The notes beneath the pieces were generated by a model. The model was not told where the DNA came from and did not search any database. It was given only the letters and a program-made list of their open reading frames with translations. Both the position numbers and the translations under genes were made by a program. From assembly GCA_031268115.1 (NCBI GenBank), contig JAIRXV010000330.1:1-5179 (forward strand): 5,179 nucleotides of DNA, in the 5' to 3' direction. Shown here one piece after another: positions 1 to 5,179 of the stretch. The first letter of the stretch is position 1. The number at the start of each line of letters is the position of its first letter. The DNA comes from Bifidobacteriaceae bacterium (lineage in GTDB: Bacteria > Actinomycetota > Actinomycetes > Actinomycetales > WQXJ01).

Positions 1-1
1 C

Positions 2-1525
2 GAGGATGTCGCCGCACGTTTCGCGGCGCAAGGCTGGCGCGTCTCCAAGGTGCCCTTGGCGGGCGACGGCGAGGTCGACGTCGCCGGGCTCGACACGGCG
101 CTGTCACAGTCGACGCCCGGCCAGGCTCAGTCCCCGCACCTAGTCATGGTCCGCAGCCACATCGCATGGCCGGCACCTCACGCTTTTGACACGTCCGCGG
201 CTCACGGGGCACCTCTCGGCGCCGAAGAGACGGCGGCGACGAAGACTCTCCTCGGGGTGGCGCAAGAGGCATTCACGGTCGACGGGGCCGCGCTCGATTT
301 CGCGCGACAAGCCGAGGCCCGCGGGCGCGGCCTTCACCGCGCGTGGGATGAGGCCATGGATGCCTGGTCGCGGCGGCGTCCCGACCTCGCGACCCGGTGG
401 CGAGCCGCCATGGATCGCGTAATGCCCGCAGACCTCGACGAACGTCTCTTGGCGCTGGCGCGAGCGCACCCGGTCGGCGACAGCGTGTCCACTAGGGACG
501 CTTCCCACGCGGCAATCCAGGTTGTAGCGGCGGCGCTGCCCGAACTGCTGGGTGGGTCGGCAGATCTATCCGAGCCGAACCGCACCACGATCACGAACGG
601 TGGGGCCCTCCTGCCCGCAAATACACCCGGGGCATGCCCGGCGGGACGCAACATCCACTGGGGAGTTCGCGAGCACGCAATGACGGCCGCCATGAACGGA
701 CTGGTCCTCGCCGGCGGAGTCAGGGCGTTTTCGGGCACCTTCCTCGCCTTCTCCGACTATCAACGTCCGGCCATCCGCCTAGCCGCGCTGATGGGATTGC
801 CGGCTATCTACGTCTGGACCCATGACTCGATCGCTGTGGGCCAGGACGGGCCCACCCACCAGCCGATCGAACAACTCGCTTCGCTCAGGGCGATGCCAGG
901 CCTGGCCGTGTTGCGACCGGCGGACGCGCAAGAGACCGCAGCAGCTTGGGGCGTGGCAATACGGCGCGACGGGCCGACAGGCCTGGTGCTGTCGCGCCAG
1001 CCGGTTGCTGTGTTGGACGCCGACCCCGTCCTGGTGGCCCAAGGGGTGCGCCGAGGCGCCTACACCGTGAGCGACGAGGCCGAACCGGACGCGATCCTGA
1101 TCGGGACCGGTTCGGAAGTGGCGCTGGCGATCAAAGCAGCGGAATCGCTTCGAGCCGCCGGCCGCCGGGTGCGCGTGGTGTCCATGCCTTCCCGCGAGAT
1201 CTTCCGAGCGCAGCCTGCGGAATACCGGGAGTCGGTTCTCCCGGGGCACTCGGTCAAGGTCGTGGTCGAGGCCGCCTCACCCTTTGGCTGGGGCGACGTG
1301 GTCGGCGTCGGTGGCGAAGTGGTCGGGATCGACCGGTTCGGCGCGTCCGGCTCCGCCGCGGACCTGGCGCAGGCGTTCGACATGACAGCCGACGCCGTGG
1401 TGACGGCCGCCGAACGAGCTTTGTCCCGGCAGGGTCACTCGGACCGATCCCGGCGACCAGATTCCGGGACAGTGGCACCAGCACGCCCCCCCAAGCTTCA
1501 AACCCCAATAGAAATAGAAAGGTGA
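2..1525 (+). CDS. tkt: Transketolase, N-terminus cut off by window start
   Basis: This is a thiamine-diphosphate enzyme of the cytoplasmic pentose-phosphate pathway. It moves two-carbon ketol units from ketose phosphates such as xylulose 5-phosphate to aldose phosphates. The frame is open from base 2 and gives 507 residues. By comparison with remembered E. coli TktA (about 663 residues), roughly 190 N-terminal residues, including the diphosphate-binding G-D-G motif, lie outside the window. Visible landmarks are the substrate-binding His of A-A-H-G-A-P-L-G (codon 203-205), the G-G-S-A-D-L motif near 551, the catalytic Glu of V-R-E-H-A-M (671-673), the cofactor-pocket F-S-D-Y (749-760), D-G-P-T-H-Q-P (845-865) with its His at 857, and the phosphate-binding S-R-Q (992-1000). 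The C-terminal domain includes V-S-M-P-S and F-G-A-S. Oddities are Ala where Gly is usual at 164 and 833, Gln for Glu at 842, and about 30 non-conserved residues after the usual A-L-S-R end. The stop lies in the ribosome-binding site of the next gene. The family call is secure; a dedicated operon role is inferred from neighbours. Confidence 0.96.
   Translation, partial: EDVAARFAAQGWRVSKVPLAGDGEVDVAGLDTALSQSTPGQAQSPHLVMVRSHIAWPAPHAFDTSAAHGAPLGAEETAATKTLLGVAQEAFTVDGAALDFARQAEARGRGLHRAWDEAMDAWSRRRPDLATRWRAAMDRVMPADLDERLLALARAHPVGDSVSTRDASHAAIQVVAAALPELLGGSADLSEPNRTTITNGGALLPANTPGACPAGRNIHWGVREHAMTAAMNGLVLAGGVRAFSGTFLAFSDYQRPAIRLAALMGLPAIYVWTHDSIAVGQDGPTHQPIEQLASLRAMPGLAVLRPADAQETAAAWGVAIRRDGPTGLVLSRQPVAVLDADPVLVAQGVRRGAYTVSDEAEPDAILIGTGSEVALAIKAAESLRAAGRRVRVVSMPSREIFRAQPAEYRESVLPGHSVKVVVEAASPFGWGDVVGVGGEVVGIDRFGASGSAADLAQAFDMTADAVVTAAERALSRQGHSDRSRRPDSGTVAPARPPKLQTPIEIER
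1448..1469. repeat. Small inverted repeat in the tail of the transketolase gene
   Basis: TCCCGG at 1448-1453 is repeated as its exact reverse complement CCGGGA at 1464-1469, separated by 10 bases. It lies in the part of the transketolase frame that codes for the non-conserved C-terminal tail, about 65 bases before the binding-protein start. A six-pair GC stem could form in RNA, but no T-run follows, so it is not a convincing intrinsic terminator. It may be chance in GC-rich DNA, or an RNA-stability or attenuation element ahead of the highly translated binding-protein gene. Confidence 0.3.
1507..1525 (+). promoter_or_regulatory. A-rich leader with two AATAGA copies and ribosome-binding site of the binding-protein gene
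   Basis: Two tandem AATAGA copies (1507-1512, 1513-1518) run into AAGGTGAG, whose AGGTGA (1520-1525) matches the anti-Shine-Dalgarno region. Eight bases separate this from the ATG at 1534. The TGA stop of the transketolase (1523-1525) is part of the site. The A-rich, unstructured stretch stands out against its GC-rich surroundings and would favour strong translation, as is usual for binding proteins needed in excess over their permeases. The site supports 1534 as the start, although the frame stays open far upstream. Confidence 0.7.
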
Positions 1526-1533
1526 GAAAGACT

Positions 1534-2907
1534 ATGAATTGCAAGCGAATCTCAGCTCTGATGGCGGCCTGCGTCGCCGTCGGAGCCCTGAGCGGATGCG
1601 GATCGGACGGCGATGACGCCGCTGCCGGGAAGACCGCCGGAAAGATCGTCGTGGCGTCGGTGAACAACGGCCCCATGATGACCATGAAGGAGATGACTCC
1701 GGAGTTCACCAAGCAGACCGGCATCGAAGTCGAGTATGTCATGTTGACGGAGAACGACATCCGTTCGAAGATCCAGCAAGATGTCGCGGTGGGCTCGAAT
1801 CAATTCGACGTGGTGACGATCGGATCGACCGACGCTGGCCCCTACCTAGAGGCGGGCTGGACGGCGCCGCTCCAGCCACTGATCGACGGTATGCCGGAAG
1901 CGGAGAAGCAGGCTTACGACTTCGAGGATATGATTCCGGCGAACGTTTCGGCCTATTCGTCGCAGACCGAAGGGCTGGCGGCGCTGCCGTTGTACGGCGA
2001 GTCCACCATGCTGATGTACCGCCAGGACCTTTTCGACACGGCCGGCCTGACCATGCCCGACGCGCCGACCTGGGAAGAGGTTTACGAACTCGCCAAGCAG
2101 CTGAACAGCCCCGACGACGGCATCGTCGGAATTGCCATCCGAGGCAAGGCCGGCTACGGCGAGAACATGTTCATGTTCAACGGGATCATGAACGCCTATG
2201 GAGCCCAGATTTGCGACATGGACTGGAACGCCACCTACGACACGCCTGAGATGAGGCAGGCGTGGGAGTTCTACCGCAAACTGCAAAAAGACGTCGGCGC
2301 GCCGGAAGCCTCCTCGAACGGCTACACGGAAACCCTGAACCTGATGTCCAGCGGTGGCGCCGCCATCTACTTCGACGCCACCGTCTCGGCCGACGTCCTC
2401 GAAGCCGATGACTCCGCGGTCAAGGGGAAAATGAGCTACGCGATAGCCCCGTCCGGGCCGGGCAAGGACAACACCCAGGCCGTGGGGGGTTGGGGCATCG
2501 CGTTGACCTCTGGCGCGAAAAACAAGGATGATGCCTTCGAATTTATCAAGTGGGTCACCTCCAAGGACTACGTAAAACTGGTCGCGGATGCCAGGGGTTG
2601 GCTTTCGGTCCCCAGCGGGGCGCGTGAGTCGACCTACAGGACACCGGAATACCGTGCGTTGGCCCCTTATGCCGACCTGGTGCTGGAATCGTTACAGACC
2701 GTCGAATTCGACCATCCCGCAGTCCGCGACACTCCATACGTGGGAAACACCCTGCCCAACATTCCCGAATGGTCGGGCTTGGGTGAGCGGCTGGGGTCGC
2801 TCCTGGCTGACTACATCTCCTCGGACGCTTCGACCGACGCCGTCTTGAAGAGTGCTCAAGAGGCCGCGACCCAGGCGTTCGTCGACGGCGGCAGGGTGAA
2901 GGGCTGA
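1534..2907 (+). CDS. ABC transporter substrate-binding lipoprotein, probably for polyols (sorbitol/mannitol type)
   Basis: This is the extracellular, lipid-anchored binding protein that delivers substrate to the two downstream permeases. The product has 457 residues, normal for a CUT1 family (SBP_bac_1 type) binding protein. Residues 1-21 form a lipoprotein signal with Lys4-Arg5, a hydrophobic core and the lipobox L-S-G-C (19-22); Cys22 would be lipidated. A Gly/Asp/Ala-rich linker follows to about residue 36. The mature protein carries segments I recognise from SmoE/MtlE-type polyol binding proteins: F-D-V-V-T-I-G (91-97), L-P-L-Y-G-E-S (151-157), the R-G-K-A-G-Y-G-E-N-M block (203-212), S-S-N-G-Y (260-264), Y-F-D-A-T-V (279-284), G-W-L-S-V-P-S-G (355-362) and P-Y-V-G-N (401-405). 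The start at 1534 is chosen because it gives a complete signal peptide and a well-placed ribosome-binding site; the same frame is open back to about 946 without meaning. The polyol class is likely, but the exact substrate (sorbitol, mannitol, xylitol or arabitol) cannot be read from sequence. Confidence 0.93.
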   Translation: MNCKRISALMAACVAVGALSGCGSDGDDAAAGKTAGKIVVASVNNGPMMTMKEMTPEFTKQTGIEVEYVMLTENDIRSKIQQDVAVGSNQFDVVTIGSTDAGPYLEAGWTAPLQPLIDGMPEAEKQAYDFEDMIPANVSAYSSQTEGLAALPLYGESTMLMYRQDLFDTAGLTMPDAPTWEEVYELAKQLNSPDDGIVGIAIRGKAGYGENMFMFNGIMNAYGAQICDMDWNATYDTPEMRQAWEFYRKLQKDVGAPEASSNGYTETLNLMSSGGAAIYFDATVSADVLEADDSAVKGKMSYAIAPSGPGKDNTQAVGGWGIALTSGAKNKDDAFEFIKWVTSKDYVKLVADARGWLSVPSGARESTYRTPEYRALAPYADLVLESLQTVEFDHPAVRDTPYVGNTLPNIPEWSGLGERLGSLLADYISSDASTDAVLKSAQEAATQAFVDGGRVKG

Positions 2908-2912
2908 GGGGG
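2906..2912 (+). promoter_or_regulatory. Ribosome-binding site of permease 1, overlapping the upstream stop
   Basis: GAGGGGG begins inside the TGA stop of the binding-protein gene (2905-2907) and ends 11 bases before the ATG at 2924. The spacing is slightly long and the match only moderate. Ribosomes ending the upstream gene would sit on this site, so the two genes are probably translationally coupled, with the permease made at a lower level. Confidence 0.55.
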
Positions 2913-2923
2913 CCGCCTGGCTC

Positions 2924-3808
2924 ATGTTCGCCGTCTTTCGCAGGGAGAAGCGGGTCAACTGGCTTGAGGCCCCAGGCCTGGCCGTCGTGCTCGCGGTAAC
3001 ACAGATACCCTTCGTGGTGACGATCACACTGTCCTTCGTCAGCTGGAACATCAAGCGTCCCGACTTGGATCCCAGTCTAAACGGCCTGGACAACTACCGT
3101 TTCTTGTTCAGCGATGGCGACTTCTACCGCGTGATGTGGAACACGTTCGTCATCACGGGTGTTTCCCTGGTTGTCGGCCTGGCGTTGGCATTCGTGCTGG
3201 CGCTGGCCTTCAACCGTGATTTCAGAGGTATCGCGGTGGCTCGGTCCATATTGGTCATGCCCTATTTCGTTATGGAGCCGGTCATCGGGATCGTGTGGAA
3301 GACGCTGATCCTGAGCCCCACGTTCGGCCTGAACGCGGTCTTGTCCAAGCTCTTCGGCGTGGAACCCACATCCTTCTTCGATTCAAAGCATGCGCTGTGG
3401 ACCATCGTGATCCTTTGTGTCTGGCAGTGGACCCCATTCTTGTTCTTGATTCTACTGTCCGGCCTGCAAAGCATGCCGGAGGAGGTGTTGGAGGCTGCCA
3501 AGGTAGACGGCGCCGGCCCTCTACAGCAGATCATCTACTTCAAGCTGCCCCTGCTGAAGCCCTATTTCAAAGTGGCCGGGATGTTTGGCCTGATCAATCT
3601 GCTGAAGGTGTTCGGCATCATCTTCGTGACTACCCAAGGCGGCCCTGGGGTGGCCTCGGCGAACCTGTCGTATTACGTCTACCGGACGGGCTTCTATGAC
3701 TGGCAGGTTGGCCGGGCCGCAGCCATTTCGGTTGTCATGGTGGCGCTGACGTTGTTCCTGGTGAACATTGTCTTCCGCTTCCAAGGCGACGTCACCAAGC
3801 GGCCGTGA
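2924..3808 (+). CDS. ABC transporter permease, MalF-type (CUT1 sugar/polyol family)
   Basis: This is one of two membrane-spanning subunits forming the polyol channel. The 294-residue product has six likely transmembrane segments, near residues 17-40, 72-96, 104-128, 158-180, 218-238 and 264-284. The cytoplasmic EAA loop that docks on the transporter ATPase is clear: E-A-A at 190-192 followed by D195-G196 and ending in L-P-L-L-K-P. Other family marks are W-N-T (72-74), M-P-Y-F-V-M (112-117) and T-Q-G-G-P-G (237-242), the last typical of MalF-like subunits. The N-terminus is short, with no extra periplasmic domain. The ATG at 2924 lies 16 bases after the binding-protein stop and is preceded by a G-rich ribosome-binding site. 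By memory it resembles SmoF/MtlF-type polyol permeases, which agrees with the neighbouring genes; substrate identity is inferred from them. Confidence 0.94.
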   Translation: MFAVFRREKRVNWLEAPGLAVVLAVTQIPFVVTITLSFVSWNIKRPDLDPSLNGLDNYRFLFSDGDFYRVMWNTFVITGVSLVVGLALAFVLALAFNRDFRGIAVARSILVMPYFVMEPVIGIVWKTLILSPTFGLNAVLSKLFGVEPTSFFDSKHALWTIVILCVWQWTPFLFLILLSGLQSMPEEVLEAAKVDGAGPLQQIIYFKLPLLKPYFKVAGMFGLINLLKVFGIIFVTTQGGPGVASANLSYYVYRTGFYDWQVGRAAAISVVMVALTLFLVNIVFRFQGDVTKRP

Positions 3809-3812
3809 GGGG
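3807..3812 (+). promoter_or_regulatory. Ribosome-binding site that decides the start of permease 2
   Basis: GAGGGG overlaps the TGA stop of permease 1 (3806-3808). It lies 9 bases before the ATG at 3822 but directly abuts the ATG at 3813, so 3822 is the better start. As at the two earlier junctions, the stop codon is part of the next gene's ribosome-binding site, pointing to translational coupling of the two permease subunits. Confidence 0.6.
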
Positions 3813-3821
3813 ATGGATCGA

Positions 3822-4643
3822 ATGCGTGTGAGTCGGTCGCGGCGGTTGACGCCGCTGGTGGCCGTGGGCCTGTTCGCCCTGGCCATCGTCTATGCCTTCC
3901 CCATCTTCTACATGGTCTTGTCCTCCTTCAAGAATGAGCGTGATGTCGCTCCACCAAGACTTGCCTTCGCGCCCACACTGGACAACTATCGCGAAGTCAT
4001 CAATCCGGACCTCGTTCAACACCTCACCAACTCGGTCGTCATCACCTTGTGCGCGGTCGGCCTGACCGCCCTGCTGGGAGTGCCAATCGCTTACGTGATC
4101 GTCTACGGCCGGCTGCGCAAGCCGACGTCTCGCTACAACTGGTATGTCACGACGACCCTCCTGCCCGCGGTGGCCGTGATCATGCCGCTGTATGTCATTG
4201 TCACAAAAATCGGCCTGCTGGATTCGCGTGTGCTGATGGTACTGCTCTACACGGCGACGGGTGTGCCACTGCTGGTGTGGATGTGCGTGACCTACATGAT
4301 GGATGTTCCCGCTTCGATCATCGAGGCCGCGAGAATCGACGGCTGCGACCGCTGGCAAGCATTCTGGCATGTCATTTTCCCCGCCGTGCGTGGCGGGGTC
4401 GGCTCCACGCTGATGCTGGTGTTCGTGGTGACCTGGAACGAATTCCTTTTCGCCACCGCCTACACCTTCACAGAGGCGGGGACCCTGCCTGTCTTCATGA
4501 ACCGCTACATGACCCAACAGGGCTTGTTCTGGGGAAAGATGTCCGCTGCGGCCACCATCGCGATCCTGATTCCGGTGGTCTTGGGCTTCTTTGCGCAGAA
4601 GAGCTTGATCAAGGGCCTGCTGACCGGAGCGGTCAAGGAATAG
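3822..4643 (+). CDS. ABC transporter permease, MalG-type (CUT1 sugar/polyol family)
   Basis: This is the second channel subunit and the partner of the permease encoded at 2924-3808. The 273-residue product has six likely transmembrane segments, near residues 12-32, 70-95, 107-127, 136-157, 192-212 and 240-258. The EAA loop reads I-I-E-A-A-R-I-D-G, with E168 and D173-G174, and ends in F-P-A-V-R. S-S-F-K at 34-37 after the first segment, T-W-N-E-F at 204-208 and the C-terminal G-L-L-T-G-A-V-K-E are typical of MalG-like subunits. The start at 3822 is preferred for ribosome-binding-site spacing; ATG 3813 would add three residues, and a TTG at 3768 would overlap permease 1 and is unlikely. The N-terminus is rich in Arg, as expected for a cytoplasmic start before the first membrane segment. 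Translation is probably coupled to permease 1, giving the matched amounts a heterodimer needs. Substrate is inferred from context. Confidence 0.94.
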   Translation: MRVSRSRRLTPLVAVGLFALAIVYAFPIFYMVLSSFKNERDVAPPRLAFAPTLDNYREVINPDLVQHLTNSVVITLCAVGLTALLGVPIAYVIVYGRLRKPTSRYNWYVTTTLLPAVAVIMPLYVIVTKIGLLDSRVLMVLLYTATGVPLLVWMCVTYMMDVPASIIEAARIDGCDRWQAFWHVIFPAVRGGVGSTLMLVFVVTWNEFLFATAYTFTEAGTLPVFMNRYMTQQGLFWGKMSAAATIAILIPVVLGFFAQKSLIKGLLTGAVKE

Positions 4644-4658
4644 CCCTGCTAGGAACAG

Positions 4659-4664
4659 AAGGAG
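4659..4664 (+). promoter_or_regulatory. Ribosome-binding site of the polyol dehydrogenase
   Basis: AAGGAG lies 7 bases before the ATG at 4672. It is the closest match to the Shine-Dalgarno consensus in the window and is the only one of the four separate from the preceding stop codon (4641-4643). It supports 4672 over the in-frame ATG at 4684 and suggests the enzyme is translated independently of the permeases. Confidence 0.75.
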
Positions 4665-4671
4665 ATTTCAA

Positions 4672-5179
4672 ATGAGCGCGTCAATGATCGCGGCGGTCAT
4701 GAACCGAACGGCGGAGTTCACTTTCGAGGAACGGCCCGTGCCCGCCATCGGGACGGCGGACGTGTTGGTCAAAGTCGCCTACGTGGGCGTCTGCGGCTCC
4801 GACATGGCCTTGTTCGAGAACGGCTACATCGGAGCCAACGTGGTCACCGGGCCGATGGTGTTGGGCCACGAGACCTCGGGCGTCGTGGTAGCGCTCGGAG
4901 GCGATGTCACGAGCCTGGCCGTGGGCGACCGCGTGGCACTCGAACCCGGAGTGCCATGTGGAGCCTGCGACTTTTGCCGGGATGGGCTGTACAACTTGTG
5001 CCCGGATGTGTTCTTCTGGGCCTCGCTGCCAGTTACTGAGGGCGCGCTGCAGGAGTACGTCCGCCATCCGGCCGCCTGGTGCCACAAGCTGCCTGACTCG
5101 GTATCGCTGCTCGAAGGAGCCCTGATCGAGCCCCTTTCCGTTGGTCTCCTCGCCGTGCGTCAGGCCCGGCCGGCGTTAG
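4672..5179 (+). CDS. Zinc-dependent polyol dehydrogenase (sorbitol/xylitol dehydrogenase group), C-terminus beyond window
   Basis: This cytoplasmic medium-chain dehydrogenase probably oxidises a polyol at C2 to a ketose with NAD+. The 169 visible residues cover the GroES-like catalytic domain; the Rossmann cofactor domain lies past the window end. The frame is still open at 5179: the final T-A-G letters are not in frame, since the last full codon is TTA. The catalytic zinc ligands are C41 in V-C-G-S-D and H66-E67 in L-G-H-E, with E153 in E-P-L-S-V-G matching the further conserved Glu. Structural-zinc cysteines are C96, C99, C102 and C110, all present. The Y-N-L-C-P-D segment (107-112), G-A-L-Q-E-Y-V (124-130) and K-L-P-D (139-142) fit the sorbitol/xylitol/L-iditol dehydrogenase group better than threonine or butanediol dehydrogenases. 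Full family length is about 345 residues, so roughly half is seen. The cofactor-specificity loop is outside the window, so NAD+ versus NADP+ is not readable. The neighbouring polyol transporter supports the role. Confidence 0.92.
   Translation, partial: MSASMIAAVMNRTAEFTFEERPVPAIGTADVLVKVAYVGVCGSDMALFENGYIGANVVTGPMVLGHETSGVVVALGGDVTSLAVGDRVALEPGVPCGACDFCRDGLYNLCPDVFFWASLPVTEGALQEYVRHPAAWCHKLPDSVSLLEGALIEPLSVGLLAVRQARPAL

Noticed and set aside
946..1533. Open frame continuing about 590 bases upstream of the binding-protein start, in the same frame
   Set aside because: It overlaps the well-conserved transketolase in another frame, and its translation is Arg/Gly-rich and family-less. The lipoprotein signal and ribosome-binding site place the start at 1534.
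4379..4398. Perfect 7-bp GC inverted repeat (CCCCGCC / GGCGGGG, 6-base loop)
   Set aside because: It lies within the conserved second permease, with no T-run after it on either strand; the TTTT precedes it on the + strand. Most likely a by-product of Gly/Arg/Pro codons in GC-rich DNA.
3792..4517. 241-residue open frame on the - strand opposite permease 2
   Set aside because: It is antisense to a clear permease, with low-complexity His/Gln/Gly/Asp-rich translation and no recognisable domain. It is an antisense shadow of GC-rich coding sequence.
4641..4651. Short TAGC-CCT-GCTA hairpin at the permease 2 stop, as a possible terminator
   Set aside because: A four-pair stem without a T-run is too weak to terminate transcription, and the next gene starts 28 bases after the stop.
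5177..5179. Apparent TAG stop at the very end of the dehydrogenase
   Set aside because: It is out of frame: the dehydrogenase codon is TTA at 5176-5178, so the gene continues beyond the window.
1..5179. Mobile elements, CRISPR arrays, tRNA/rRNA genes, riboswitches, operators or a regulator gene
   Set aside because: No transposase, integrase, spaced direct repeats, tRNA cloverleaf, recognisable riboswitch or DNA-binding protein was seen on either strand; nearly every base is in one of the five genes.

Overview
The window looks like part of a sugar-alcohol (polyol) uptake and catabolism operon from a GC-rich Gram-positive bacterium, most likely an actinomycete. The evidence is strong G/C preference at third codon positions, a transketolase whose 'W-P-A-P ... 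A-A-H-G' segment resembles the actinobacterial form of the enzyme, and a lipoprotein-type solute-binding protein with a Gly/Asp/Ala-rich linker after the lipobox cysteine. The genus cannot be fixed from this sequence alone.

Layout: all five genes are on the + strand and closely packed. Positions 2-1525 hold the C-terminal three quarters of a transketolase; its N-terminus lies before the window. Positions 1534-2907 encode a lipoprotein substrate-binding protein of the sorbitol/mannitol type (CUT1 family). Positions 2924-3808 and 3822-4643 encode two MalF/MalG-type inner-membrane permeases. Positions 4672-5179 hold the N-terminal half of a zinc-dependent polyol dehydrogenase (sorbitol/xylitol dehydrogenase group), which runs off the end of the window. 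Gaps between genes are 8, 16, 13 and 28 bases. No non-coding stretch exceeds 30 bases, and no promoter or terminator is visible inside the window, so the five genes are probably co-transcribed from a promoter upstream of it.

How the genes work together (inference): the binding protein captures a polyol outside the membrane and the two permeases move it in. The dehydrogenase oxidises it to a ketose, a kinase not seen here would phosphorylate the ketose, and the transketolase would feed the sugar phosphate through the pentose-phosphate pathway. A transketolase inside the cluster favours a pentitol (xylitol or arabitol) or tetritol over a hexitol, but this is not proven. No transporter ATPase is encoded here; it may lie downstream or be shared and encoded elsewhere.

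Nothing in the window amounts to a new biological system. The points worth a second look are a transketolase with unusual residues at normally constant positions and a non-conserved C-terminal tail, stop codons built into the next gene's ribosome-binding site at three successive junctions, and the missing ATPase.
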